From assembly GCA_003142935.1 (NCBI GenBank), contig PLOG01000074.1, forward strand, positions 1-46,551: DNA of 46,551 nt. The letters run 5' to 3'. This DNA comes from Acidobacteriaceae bacterium (GTDB taxonomy: Bacteria; Acidobacteriota; Terriglobia; Terriglobales; Acidobacteriaceae). Of this stretch, positions 26,139 through 36,200 are shown piece after piece. The position numbers and the translations under genes were made by a program. The notes below the pieces were generated by a model. The model ran no database searches and was not told where the DNA came from. It saw only the letters and a list, made by a program, of their open reading frames with translations. Each line of letters starts with the position of its first letter. The first letter of the stretch is position 1.

Positions 26139-27191
26139 ATGGCTACACAGAAAGAATTAGCGGAAATCGCGGGCGTGTCCGCAGGGACAGTATCCAATGT
26201 CGTCTCAGGTTCTACGCGGGTGAGCGATCACACCCGCAAGAAGGTTCTGGAAGCGATTCGGAAATTGGACTATCGCCCGAATTTGATTGCACGAAGCCTT
26301 AAGACCAACAGGACGAACACGCTGGCCATCGTTATTCCGGAGATCACGAATCCGTTTTTCCCAAAGCTGGTCTGTGGCGCCGGATTGGCCGCGAGAGAAC
26401 ACGGCCGATTCCTAATCGTCGTGGACACAGATGAAGATGCGGCGCTGGAACTGGAGTTGATTTCGATTCTCCAGTCTCAGCGCGTCGATGGCATTCTGCT
26501 GGTGTCTGCGACCGGTGATTGGAATGTGGGTGATAACTTGGCACTGCTTCAATCCGGACCGCCCATCTTGTGTTTGGACCGTGTGCCGCGTGGGCTCAAT
26601 GTGGATTCAGTAAGCGTTGACAACCGTGCTGCGGCGGCGATGGGCGTTGCACACCTTTTGTCGATGGGGCATCGGAGGATTGCGGTCATTACCGGACCTC
26701 TCAACTTGACGCATGAGAATGAGCGTCTGAGCGGGTATCGCCAAGCTTTGCAAAGGGCAGGTATCAAGACGCAGGATTCACTGATCTGGGCAAGCACATT
26801 TGATCCCAGAGCAATTGAAGAAGCCTGCCACAAGGGCTTGCTTCTGGGGAGCGATCGACCATCTGCGCTGTTCAGCACCAACGGATTCGTGGCCCTGGAG
26901 GCGCTCCGCAGCATTTACGCGGCAGGTCTGCGGACACCTGAAGACATCGCTTTCACAACGATCGATGAAATCGCCGCCGCTGATTTCTTTCAACCGGCAA
27001 TTACCTCAGTCGTCCAGCCAATCTTTGAGATGGGCTATCGAGCTGCTGAAGCTTTGCTGGAGCGAATCGAGAAGGGCGATGCATTAGGGGCTCCTAGAAA
27101 GGAGCGACTGTCGCCGAAACTCGTTGTGAGGGCATCGTCGAGTTTCGTCCATCGGGCGCCTTCGCGAGGGCGAGTATCCAACGAAGGATAA
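26139..27191 (+). CDS. LacI-family transcriptional regulator (regulon A candidate)
   Basis: 350 residues. The HTH plus hinge is residues 1-58: MATQKELAEIAGVSAGTVSN, then VSDHTRKKVLEAIRKLDYRP and ARSLKTNRT. The periplasmic-binding-protein-like effector domain follows (LAIVIPEITNPFFPKLVCGA, LDRVPRGLNVDSVSVDNRAA, HLLSMGHRRIAVITGPL, LRTPEDIAFTTIDEI). It is flanked on both sides by promoters that carry TGAGACGTCTCA, and no other regulator gene is present between 1 and 37 kb, so it is the natural candidate to bind that site and respond to a sugar or sugar phosphate. That link is inference. The C-terminal extension VHRAPSRGRVSNEG is nonconserved. Confidence 0.92.
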   Translation: MATQKELAEIAGVSAGTVSNVVSGSTRVSDHTRKKVLEAIRKLDYRPNLIARSLKTNRTNTLAIVIPEITNPFFPKLVCGAGLAAREHGRFLIVVDTDEDAALELELISILQSQRVDGILLVSATGDWNVGDNLALLQSGPPILCLDRVPRGLNVDSVSVDNRAAAAMGVAHLLSMGHRRIAVITGPLNLTHENERLSGYRQALQRAGIKTQDSLIWASTFDPRAIEEACHKGLLLGSDRPSALFSTNGFVALEALRSIYAAGLRTPEDIAFTTIDEIAAADFFQPAITSVVQPIFEMGYRAAEALLERIEKGDALGAPRKERLSPKLVVRASSSFVHRAPSRGRVSNEG

Positions 27192-27389
27192 AGCACGTAG
27201 CGGTAAAGGAACAATAGTGCTCTGCGCTAAGGTCGCAGAACCACAACGGCTGACGATCGCGTTGAGCGCCGCGCAAGAGAGGAGCCAACGGTAGACAGGT
27301 CACCCGGCCCCGACAATCGCAAAATCGACGATAGCGGTTGGGCGCGAGCCAGTGGAAATGCGGGGGGGGAATCCTACGGCGCAAGGAAC

Positions 27390-27489
27390 TTGACAACAAA
27401 AGGATGCTGAGCTATGCTCTCGGCATTTGAGAGAAGAGAGTAATTGCGACTCACACTGAGACGTCTCATGCACGATTTGAGTCGTCTCG
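27390..27489 (+). promoter_or_regulatory. regulon A promoter P2 with paired operators
   Basis: TTGACA (27390-27395), 17-nt spacer, TATGCT (27413-27418). Downstream lie TGAGACGTCTCA (27457-27468, perfect) and TGAGTCGTCTCG (27478-27489, 10/12), centres 21 bp apart. The operator is further from the -35 box (67 nt) than at P1 and P3-P5, so either the promoter differs or another start site is used. The 27192-27389 stretch is empty. Confidence 0.65.
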
Positions 27490-27594
27490 ATAAAGAACAA
27501 CGGAGCATTGTGTTCCTGCAGTTTGGGCACGCTTCATATCGACGCTCACATCGTACTGTACGCCAGAGCGTGCAACACCGAGAAAGAGAATAGG

Positions 27595-29136
27595 ATGCGT
27601 TCAGCTTTGGTTATTGCAAGCTTGTTTCTTCTCGCCGTAATTGGCGCGCCCTTGGCTGTATCCCAGCCTTCCGGTACGGTCGCTGTCTCCGCCCATTGGG
27701 ATCACATCTCCCGGGTCTCGGTCACCGTGCCCACCACGCAGCACTTGGCGAATGCCCTCACGTTGCGCAGTAACCCGCTCAACAGGGCTTTGCTAAAGGA
27801 TCTTCGCAATCTGCACACCAACGACACCCGGCTGCAGTTGTGGTACTCGGTTCCGAACCAGGTTGTGGCGGAACTGAAGGAGCCGACTTCTACCGCAACC
27901 TTCTGGAACTTCAAGTACATGGATCCAGTCGTGATTGACTATTTTGCAAACACAAGTGGTCAACACCATGTGAACATCGGCACGATTCCGCGGTGGATGT
28001 TCAGGGTCCCAGAGGTCAAGGTGCCTACTGACCCCGCGGCGACTTTCTATAGCTATACCGAGGGAACCAGCGGAGACAAGCTGAAGGACCCAACCGGAAA
28101 ACAATTCGCGGAATATCAGGCACGAATCTACGAGTGGTACACAAAAGGCGGGTTCACGGACGAAATTGGGCGGTATCACAAATCCGGCTATCACTTCAAA
28201 ATCGACTATTGGGGTATCTTGAACGAGCCCGATTTTGAAAACTATCTCAACGTCGAGCAATACACGCGAATTTGGGATGCCGTAGCGGAGAACATTCACA
28301 AAATCGATCCGAACGTGCAATTCTTCGGCCCTGAAATTTCTGGCGCCGAGCTAACCTGGGCCCCTTACTTTTTGAACCCAAAGAACCATAATCCGAGTGC
28401 GCCGCCGGTACAATGGTTCGCCGTTCACAATTACGTATCGAGCAACAACGACCCTGCGACATGGCAAGCAGGCTTTTTTACCGATCCGGCGGGCCCAGCC
28501 GGTTTCTCGGTTCGCACCTTTGGCGAGCAGCTTCGTGAATTGCTGAAAACGCGGGATGAATTATCGCCGAAAACTAAAATCGCAATCGACGAGCTAGGCA
28601 CATTCGTCCGCTTAAAGCCCAACGACAGTGGGGGGCCGGACGACTCGCCCTATTCGTCCTATAACCCTCTCTATTGGGTTGCATCGGGAGGCAATTGGGC
28701 AAATAACTTCATCATCGCGGAGCGATTTGGTATTCCCCTGATTAGCATGACCCAGATGTTCGGTGCTCCTACGCAGTCCCCTTCCTGCACGATGATCAAT
28801 CCAAATACCGGGCATCCCAATGCGCACTACTGGGTCCTGAGCCTGGTCAATCGGAGCTTTGGACCGGCGGACAAGCTCGTCGATACGGAATCTTCCTCGC
28901 CGGATGTTGCTGCGCAGGCGTCGATCACAGCGAAGGGCAAGAAGCTGCTGCTGGTGAACACGAGCGACCGCATCGTAGCCGTCGATCTCTCCCGTGTCTT
29001 CGCTCGCGATAGGCTGAGGGTGGAGTTGGTCGATGCAACATCAGGTGAGAACCCTCCTCGCACCGAACCAATAAGGAACCAAGCTGTGGACTTGGCGCCC
29101 TTTGCCGTTGCAGTCGTCAGTCGAGATCGCGAGTAA
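27595..29136 (+). CDS. secreted clan-A (GH39-like) glycosidase
   Basis: 513 residues from ATG 27595; the frame is open to 27508, but the Sec signal RSALVIASLFLLAVIGAPLA starts here. The (beta/alpha)8 catalytic barrel covers about residues 40-430. DYWGILNEPDFENY gives the acid/base Glu211, KIAIDELGTFV the nucleophile Glu333. VQFFGPEISG and WVLSLVNRSFG are further conserved parts, and a C-terminal beta domain (KKLLLVNTSDRIVAVDLS) ends the protein. The same block layout is found in the 23082 enzyme. Retaining clan-A families include beta-xylosidases, beta-glucosylceramidases and iduronidases, so the sugar cannot be told. It stands alone behind regulon promoter P2 next to LacI-A. Confidence 0.82.
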   Translation: MRSALVIASLFLLAVIGAPLAVSQPSGTVAVSAHWDHISRVSVTVPTTQHLANALTLRSNPLNRALLKDLRNLHTNDTRLQLWYSVPNQVVAELKEPTSTATFWNFKYMDPVVIDYFANTSGQHHVNIGTIPRWMFRVPEVKVPTDPAATFYSYTEGTSGDKLKDPTGKQFAEYQARIYEWYTKGGFTDEIGRYHKSGYHFKIDYWGILNEPDFENYLNVEQYTRIWDAVAENIHKIDPNVQFFGPEISGAELTWAPYFLNPKNHNPSAPPVQWFAVHNYVSSNNDPATWQAGFFTDPAGPAGFSVRTFGEQLRELLKTRDELSPKTKIAIDELGTFVRLKPNDSGGPDDSPYSSYNPLYWVASGGNWANNFIIAERFGIPLISMTQMFGAPTQSPSCTMINPNTGHPNAHYWVLSLVNRSFGPADKLVDTESSSPDVAAQASITAKGKKLLLVNTSDRIVAVDLSRVFARDRLRVELVDATSGENPPRTEPIRNQAVDLAPFAVAVVSRDRE

Positions 29137-29214
29137 ACGGCAGAGGTTGCAAAGGCAAAATTGGGTGGTTCCACTGACCTTGCCCCCGCAAGACGTATCC
29201 CTTAGCGAGCTGTT

Positions 29215-29450
29215 CTAATGCGAAAAGGGTAGCGAAGACGACGAAGTCGAAGTGGGGACGTGACACGTTTGAGCTCAAGCAGGAGGCGGCACGGCTTGTT
29301 GAGTCGGGCCAGAGTCAGGCGGCAGTGGGACGCAGCCTGGGCGTGGTCGAGCAGACCTTGGGCAACTGGGTCAAGCAGCATCGCGCAGTAACCCTGAAAG
29401 GCGCCACGAGCAAGCCGCAGGTGACCTCGGCGATCAAATGGCGGAAGGGG
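29215..29450 (+). pseudogene. IS3-type OrfA remnant
   Basis: The + strand reads KWGRDTFELKQEAARLVESG, then QSQAAVGRSLGVVEQTLGNW and VKQHRAVTLKGATSKP. This is the HTH and start of the leucine zipper of IS3-family OrfA. The frame runs on, but after about 29450 it is antisense to the CRTAC1 gene and loses resemblance. CTGACCTTGCCCCCG at 29174-29188 may be part of the left IS end. No OrfB remains. Confidence 0.7.
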
Positions 29451-29486
29451 GGAAATGGGTACGGGGTCATCGGGGAACTGAGTCGA

Positions 29487-31241
29487 TTATCTGAACGGCC
29501 TGCCCTTCACTTTCCCGACACCCTCCCGAAGAGTAATAAGCTGGTTGGCCGCTACGGACTTGAACGACTCGACAAGCTCGGAGGGCCAGCGGACTTCGAC
29601 GTCGGCGCTTGTTGCGAGCCCCAAGCCAAAGTGCAGCCTTGGGTCGTTGACCGAGCAATAACTGGACTGGCTCATGACTTCCTGCGCCTGTACCTTGCCG
29701 CCGTAGCGCACCAGCACGCGGGCGCCGATACCACTGCGGTTGCTTTTTGTTCCTTCCAGACGCACCTTGAGCCAGTGGTTGCCCGTGGGCGCGTCGTTGC
29801 GAATCAGGGAAGGCGGCTCGTTCTGGTTCATAACCAGTATGTCCAGGTCGCCATCGTTGTCGAAGTCACCAAAAGCGCAGCCACGGCTGCAGTGGCGGGC
29901 AGTCAGGGCCAGTCCGGCTTCCTGGCCCAGTTGGGCAAACTTGCCGTTGCCAAGGTTGCGGAAGACGATCGGCTGGCTCCGTGCGGGAAACTTGGAGAAG
30001 ACACGTTCCAACTCTGGATAAACGTTGCCGGTGACATAGAAAATGTCCGGCCAACCGTCATTGTCCAGGTCAAACATTCCTGCGCCCCAACTCACGAATC
30101 GCCGTTCGGCGCCGACACCGGCGGTGGTTGAGACGTCATCGAAATCGCCTTTGCCGGTGGAGTGGTAGAGGCCGCTGGACTGCACCTGATAGTGAGTGGT
30201 GAAGATATCCAGGTGGCCGTCGAGATCGTAGTCGCCAGGGGCAATGCCCATGCCGGCCATTGCCTGTCCATCGCCGGAGACAGCCAGGCCGCGCAGCAAT
30301 GCTTCTTCGCGGAAGGTGCCGTCGCGATTGTTCATGAAGAGCAGGCTGGGCGTGGAGTCGGCGGCGACGTAGATGTCAGGCCAGCCGTCTTCATCAATAT
30401 CCAAAGCCACCGCGGTAAGTCCGTAGGATGTCCGCACCGAGTCGATTCCGGAGGCCCTCGACACATCGGTAAAGGTCCCATCACCGTTGTTGTGGTACAA
30501 AGCGTGCACGGGGAGAGGCAGTCCGCGCGGTCCGCAGTAAACGGCAACTCCCTGGTAGGAGCAGGTAGCCACCAGTGTGCTTGGTTTTGGTGCGGTGGCC
30601 AGGTCGAAGTCCACGTAGTTCGAGACAAACAGGTCCAGGTGGCTGTCGCGGTCGTAGTCCAGGAAAGTGCATCCGGCCCCGAACCGGTTGCCTATATGCA
30701 GCAGTCCTGCCTTCGATGTCACATCGGTAAATGTGCCGTCGCCGTTATTGTGGTAAAGCCGGTTGTGACCGTAGTAGGTCAGGAACAGATCTTCAAACCC
30801 GTCATTATCGTAGTCGCCAATGCACACCCCAACTGCCCAACCTGGGTCGGCGAGGCCGGCTTCGGCCGTGACATCGGTAAAGCTGCCGTCACGATTGTTG
30901 TGGTAGAGGCGGTTGCCAGAGCCGGGCGGTGTTCCATCAAGGGTTCGGCCGCCGAGGAGAAACAGGTCCATCCAGCCGTCATTGTCGTAGTCGATGAAAG
31001 CGCAACCGCCGCCCATTGATTCCACAATGTAAGTGACCTGGCCTGGGGTTCCGTAAACCATTGGCTGGGTAAGGCCGGATTGTGTCCCCACATCCGTGAA
31101 TCGGGAGAATGGCGCCGAGGCGGGCGCTGCAACCTGGTCGGCGTCGAGCCATCCGGAAGACAAGATGGGAACAGCAGCCAGAGAGCCGTCCCTTAGCAGG
31201 CGGCGGCGCGACCAGAGAGTTTGCGAGCGATTCGGCTTCAC
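29487..31241 (-). CDS. CRTAC1/UnbV-type FG-GAP repeat protein
   Basis: 584 residues from GTG 31241, four bases after the stop of the TPR gene. The frame is open to 31535, but that part is only the shadow of the TPR gene. The leader SRRRLLRDGSLAAVPILSSG looks like a Tat signal. Seven calcium-binding VCBS/FG-GAP motifs of the type DYDNDGWMDLF, DYDNDGFEDLF, DIDEDGWPDIY and DFDNDGDLDIL build a seven-bladed propeller. The C-terminus is an ASPIC/UnbV domain (VEVRWPSELVE). Acidobacteria have many such exported proteins next to TPR and TonB-receptor genes; a part in binding or handling oligosaccharides outside the cell is inferred, not shown. Confidence 0.9.
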   Translation of the reverse strand: MKPNRSQTLWSRRRLLRDGSLAAVPILSSGWLDADQVAAPASAPFSRFTDVGTQSGLTQPMVYGTPGQVTYIVESMGGGCAFIDYDNDGWMDLFLLGGRTLDGTPPGSGNRLYHNNRDGSFTDVTAEAGLADPGWAVGVCIGDYDNDGFEDLFLTYYGHNRLYHNNGDGTFTDVTSKAGLLHIGNRFGAGCTFLDYDRDSHLDLFVSNYVDFDLATAPKPSTLVATCSYQGVAVYCGPRGLPLPVHALYHNNGDGTFTDVSRASGIDSVRTSYGLTAVALDIDEDGWPDIYVAADSTPSLLFMNNRDGTFREEALLRGLAVSGDGQAMAGMGIAPGDYDLDGHLDIFTTHYQVQSSGLYHSTGKGDFDDVSTTAGVGAERRFVSWGAGMFDLDNDGWPDIFYVTGNVYPELERVFSKFPARSQPIVFRNLGNGKFAQLGQEAGLALTARHCSRGCAFGDFDNDGDLDILVMNQNEPPSLIRNDAPTGNHWLKVRLEGTKSNRSGIGARVLVRYGGKVQAQEVMSQSSYCSVNDPRLHFGLGLATSADVEVRWPSELVESFKSVAANQLITLREGVGKVKGRPFR

Positions 31242-31245
31242 GGCG

Positions 31246-33051
31246 CTAATGGGGAACCCGGCTGGAGGACTGACCGGGTGAGGTGTGCGGGGATGGAGAA
31301 GAGGTGCCTCCGGCCTTTGCAAGCATCTGTTGAAGCCGCAAGGCATCGGGGTCCTGCGGAGCAGTCTTGAGTGCGTTTTCGACGGCGTCCTGTGCTTCAG
31401 AGAATCGGGACTGACTGGCGAGTGTTGCCGCCAGGTTGACCCAGGCCTGGGTATAGCGAGGGTTGGCTGACGCCGCTGAACGGAAGAGGACTTCGGCCTC
31501 CGTGTCGCGACTCTCCTGGCCAAGCAAAGTGCCAAGGTTGTTTAAGGCTTCGGCAAAGCGCGGGACAGCCGCCAGAGAACTGCGGAAATGCTGCTCGGCC
31601 GCGGCGGTGTCACCGGAGCGAGCCTCGATTAATCCCAGTTGATTCTCAGCGGCCGCAAAGCCGGGCTTGAGCGTGATTGCCTTTTCCAACGCGGCGCGCT
31701 CCTGAACCGGATCGCCGATCGCTTCCAGCGCCTTCGCCAGGTCGTATTCAAAATTGGCGTTCTGTGGCTGTGCTTCGACCGCTTCGCGGTAAAGTGCGGC
31801 TGCCTGATCGGCATGGCCGTCTTTCAACGCCTGTGCAGCTTGGCCCGCTTTGGTCTGGCCGAGGGCCAGTTTGACGGTGGCTTGCTGGCATTCCTGGAAG
31901 AGTTTGAGCTGCTCCTGAGCCCGATCGGCCTGGCCTAGGGATCGAAGAACCTGTGCCAGATGAAAATGGGCTTCAGCTTGCGTCGGATCCAGAGCCACGG
32001 CCTTCTCGAACTGCTCGCGGGCGGCTTCATTCTGTTGCAGGCGTGAGTACGCCAAGCCAAGGTTGTAACGCGCGTTGTAGTGATTGGGATTCATCGCGAC
32101 GGCGGCCTTGAGATGCTCGATGGCCGATGCGTATTCCTGTGCGTCGTTCTCCAGAATGCCGAAAAGATAAAGCGCATCGAAGCTGTTAGGGTTTGCCGCC
32201 AGCATCCGCTGTGCAAGTGGACGCGCGGTCGCGTCGTCGCCTTGCATCACCAGCAGCTCCAGGTAAAGCAACTCAGTAGCTGGATCGCGGGGATGGAGTT
32301 GCAAGGCCGCTTGCAGCTTGCTGGTTGCATCCTGGTAGCGGTGGGATTGTACATAAACCGTTGCCAGCGCGGAGGTCAGGTGCAGATCTCCTGGGGCCCT
32401 TTCCAGTGCGGTGCTCAACGTGTCCGCTGCCTTGTCGAAGAAGCCGGCTCGGGAATAGGCCAGGGCCAGATCGAGCGTTAGCTCCTCGTCCCGTGGAGCC
32501 GACAGCAGAAGATCGATAGCTGCCTCAAACTGGCCGTCGTCGATCCGTGCTTTCGCCAGCCAATCGATGGCAATCGTCGAAGCTGGATCGATGCGCAGTG
32601 CGGCTTCCCATGATGCTTCCGCTTCGCCGCGCTGGCCTGACTCATTCAGGATTACACCCGCTAAAAGACGAGGTTGAAATTGACTTGGATCCAACTCGAT
32701 GGAGCGTTTGAGCTCCACGAGGGCTTCGTCGGATTTGCCGGATGAGAGGAGCGCCAGGCCCAGGTAGTAGTGAAGGCTGGCTGAACCGGGATCCACACGC
32801 AACGCCTCCCGAAAGGCCGGAATGGCACAGGCAAATTGGTGGTGCTCTCCAAACCAGCCGCCCAATGCGGCCCAGTTCCTGGCGGTGGGTTGATTGCGAG
32901 TTGCAGCTTGCAGAGGCTCAGGGCCGTGACAATTGGGGTGGGACTGCGCCACTCCACCGGGACAGCAAAAAAACAAACAAAACCCAGCGAGCACAAAGGC
33001 AAACCACACCTGCGTGCGAGTTGTTGGCTGCGAACTGAGGCAATGGACCAT
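31246..33051 (-). CDS. exported TPR-repeat protein
   Basis: 601 residues. A hydrophobic leader VWFAFVLAGFCLFFCCPGGV suggests secretion; the double Cys could be a lipid attachment site. Around fourteen 34-residue TPR units follow (GDLHLTSALATVYVQSHRY, NPNHYNARYNLGLAYSRLQ, DPTQAEAHFHLAQVLRSLGQ, PRFAEALNNLGTLLGQES). TPR solenoids serve as protein-interaction scaffolds. The gene is immediately followed by the CRTAC1-like gene (4 bp) and is divergent from the TonB receptor, which suggests the three products work together at the cell envelope. The C-terminal 20 residues are Ser/Pro-rich. Confidence 0.9.
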   Translation of the reverse strand: MVHCLSSQPTTRTQVWFAFVLAGFCLFFCCPGGVAQSHPNCHGPEPLQAATRNQPTARNWAALGGWFGEHHQFACAIPAFREALRVDPGSASLHYYLGLALLSSGKSDEALVELKRSIELDPSQFQPRLLAGVILNESGQRGEAEASWEAALRIDPASTIAIDWLAKARIDDGQFEAAIDLLLSAPRDEELTLDLALAYSRAGFFDKAADTLSTALERAPGDLHLTSALATVYVQSHRYQDATSKLQAALQLHPRDPATELLYLELLVMQGDDATARPLAQRMLAANPNSFDALYLFGILENDAQEYASAIEHLKAAVAMNPNHYNARYNLGLAYSRLQQNEAAREQFEKAVALDPTQAEAHFHLAQVLRSLGQADRAQEQLKLFQECQQATVKLALGQTKAGQAAQALKDGHADQAAALYREAVEAQPQNANFEYDLAKALEAIGDPVQERAALEKAITLKPGFAAAENQLGLIEARSGDTAAAEQHFRSSLAAVPRFAEALNNLGTLLGQESRDTEAEVLFRSAASANPRYTQAWVNLAATLASQSRFSEAQDAVENALKTAPQDPDALRLQQMLAKAGGTSSPSPHTSPGQSSSRVPH

Positions 33052-33094
33052 CGAGACAATTTAAGCATACCCGGCGCATAATAGAAAAAATGAT

Positions 33095-33175
33095 TTGACA
33101 ACGAATATCTGGCAAGTGTATAAGTTTTTCCATCCGCATGAGACGTCTCATGTTGAATCATAATGAGACGTCTCA
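33095..33175 (+). promoter_or_regulatory. regulon A promoter P3 with two perfect operators
   Basis: TTGACA (33095-33100), 18-nt spacer, TATAAG (33119-33124), then 14 nt to TGAGACGTCTCA (33139-33150) and a second perfect copy at 33164-33175. Centres are 25 bp apart. The region also separates the divergent TPR gene, so the operators may control both directions, although the - strand promoter is not clear. Confidence 0.85.
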
Positions 33176-33277
33176 TAGATGGGCCCGAATCCCATCGCGA
33201 ACCAACTCAAGGCCGTACCCTGCACTATGCCTGCGAAATCAGGCATTCCAGGTGGCTGCATGAATGAAGGAGGCTGT

Positions 33278-36200
33278 ATGAAGAATATTCGCTGGGCCAT
33301 TTGCCTAATCGCAATCGCCTGTCTCGGGGTCTTCGCTATGGCGCAGACGCCCACCGGAACCATAGAAGGTCTAGTCACCGACAACACTGGCGCGGCGATT
33401 CCGGGCGCTTCCATCACCATCGTCCAGACTACGACGAATACTACGCATAAAATGACGACCGACTCCGGCGGCCGCTTCAACGTTCCATTTGTCGATCCGG
33501 GCGTCTACAGCGTCTCTGCGGAAGCCCATGGCTTCAAAGTGGCCCAACAGAACAATATTCTGGTGCAGGTCACCGAAACACGTCCGGTGAATTTCAAGCT
33601 TGAGCTCGGTGCCGTGACCGAAACCATTGAGGTGAACACCTCGGCGCAGAGTCTCGACATAGATACATCGAGCCTGGGCGAGACGATTCAGACCGAGACG
33701 ATACTTGAACTGCCGGATAACGGCCGCAACATCTTCGATTTTGCGATGCTGGTTCCGGGCGTGAACAACGAGGGAAGTGGGTCTACGCCGCACATCGGCG
33801 GCAGCCGCAATTCCAATAACGAGCAACTGATCGACGGCATGACAAACATCACGCCGGAGAACAACGTCGGAAACAATATCAGCACTTACATGCCGGTCGA
33901 GGACTCGGTGCAGGAAGTGAACGTGCAGACGAGCGTGCTGCCAGCCGAGTACGGCCGCTTCTCCGGCGGCACAGTCAGCCTGATTACCAAGAGCGGCAGC
34001 AACCAGTTCCACGGCAGCTACTTTGAGTTCCTCCAGCAGGGTTCGCTCGATGCCATTCCGTTTGGTGCGCCGGGCGTCCAGAATACAGGCTCCAAGCCCG
34101 ATATGAGCCAGTCTCAGTCTGGTGGCTCGGTGGGCGGACCGATCATCAAGAACCGGGCGTTCTTCTTCTTCGACTATGAGTATGAAAATCAGCTGGGGGG
34201 CGCTTACGAGTCCGACATGGTTCCCACCGACATCTCGGACTTCTCAAACGGCGACTTCACCAGCTTGTTTGGCTCGACGACGCCGGTCCTCTATGACCCC
34301 GACACAGTGGCCAAGAATGCTCAGGGAGTCTATGTGCGCCAGCCGTTCATCACTGGCGGCAAATACAACGTCATTCCTTCGGCCCGCATTTCATCCGTAG
34401 CGAAGGCGGCGCTGTCGTATTTCCCGGCGCCTAACATTGCGGGCGCCGCCGTCGGGAACAATAACTACCAGATCAACTCGAACACAAGCTACAAGTCCTG
34501 GCACTTCGATTCGCGCGAGGACGTGAACGTGACGCAAAAATGGCATTCGTTCCTGCGCTACTCGATGAACGAGGAGCACAACAACTATTTCAGCGACTAT
34601 AACAATGCAGCCTCAAACGGCGGCTACAACGGCGACATCCATGGATTCACCTACAGTGGTTCGTTCAACAACACCGTGACCTTCTCACCCAAGCTGTTGG
34701 GCGAGTTCCGCTATGGGTACTCCAAGCAAACCGCTAACGAAGTGCCCGTGGCAGGAACCTTCGATCCCGGCAAGCTGGGGTTCGATTCGGGCTTTGTTGC
34801 GCAAGCGGGGAAGCAGATGGAGATCTTCCCGCACTTCAACTTTGGCGGCGCCAACAACGGCGGCTTCTCCGATCTTGGAACGCTGGGCTATACAGGGCTG
34901 CAGCAAGATCCGTTGGCGCAAAGCATCAACGCTAGCCTGATCAGGATCGCCGGCGGGCACAGCTTCAAGGTGGGCGGCGAGTTCCGTACGCTGCGCACCA
35001 ACTTCTATCAGTTCACTTATCCTTCCGGCTCGTTCTACTCCGACGACAGTTGGACGCGCCAGATGCCGCAGAGCTACGATGGCAGCACCGGTTTCTCTCT
35101 CGCATCGTTGCTGCTCGGCCTGCCGCAATCCGGCTATATCACCGACGATCCGTACTACATCTCCACCAGCCAGTACGTTGCCTTCTACGGGCAGGATGAC
35201 TGGAAGGTCTCTCCCAAGCTAACTCTGAATATCGGGCTCCGTTACGATTTCGAGATCCCACGCAAAGAGCAAAGCAACCAGTTATCCTTCTGGAATCCCA
35301 CCGCTGTCTCTCCGCTGCAGAGTTCCAGCAGCACAATTACCTCAAATCTGACGGCTGGCGAAACTTGCCCGTACTGCGGTAATCTGCTGGGCGCCGCGAC
35401 CATCGTGGGCTCCCCTGGCGCCCAGTATGGCCGCAGTCAGGGCCCTATCCAAAAGGACGGGTTTGGTCCGCGCTTCGGATTCGCCTACAATGCAACGCCA
35501 AAAATTGTTCTTCGCGGCGGCGCCGGCATCGTCTACCAGCCCTCAGCCATGCAGGCCGCCGGAACCTCGGGCGGTGCGGGCGACGATGGATTTGATGTGC
35601 AAACTAATTTCAACTCGAGTTTGGACAACCAGACGACGGCGCCGTTGGCAACTCTCTACAGCCCCGATCCCTCGCTGCCCGCCTCGGCCCAGACCCCTTT
35701 CCCGACAGGCTACGCTACCGCGCAGGGCAAGTCCGCAAGCTGCCTCGCTTCTGCGGCATGCATTCAGGGCATTGATGTTGGCAACAGCATCTCGCAAAAT
35801 TACTTTGACTCTTACCGCACGCCGTATTCGATTCAATGGAATGGGAACGTGCAATTCTCCGCTCCATGGGGCATCAAGATGGAGCTTGGATATTTGGCCA
35901 ACAAAGGCCGATTCCTGATCACCAACTCTGGTAGCAAGCCTCATGATCAGTTGTCGCCTGACACGCTCGCCGCGTTTGGATGCACGCCAGGAGCATCAAC
36001 AGCCTCATGCGCGCTCTCGCAGCAGGTTCCCAACCCGTTCGCATCGGTGATAGGGCCGGGAAGCCCGTACTACCTTCCGGGACTCGGTCTTGGAGGTTCT
36101 ACGGTGTCCTTGGCCCAACTGCAGCACCGTTACCCGCAGTACGGGGGCGTTATGAGCGGCCGCAAACCTGGCGGGGCTTCATCCTACAACGCCTTCACCT

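Noticed and set aside
29325..30131. 268-codon open frame on the + strand
   Set aside because: Only the first 40 or so residues resemble IS3 OrfA. The rest is antisense to the CRTAC1-like gene, whose FG-GAP repeats are unmistakable.
30700..31060. Regularly spaced similar sequences that could look like a repeat array
   Set aside because: They are codons for the FG-GAP motifs of the CRTAC1-like protein, not CRISPR repeats; no CRISPR array or cas gene is present in the window.
31242..31535. 98-residue N-terminal extension of the CRTAC1-like frame
   Set aside because: It lies wholly within the TPR gene in another frame, has an Arg/Pro-rich shadow composition and would hide the Tat-like leader that starts at the GTG at 31241.
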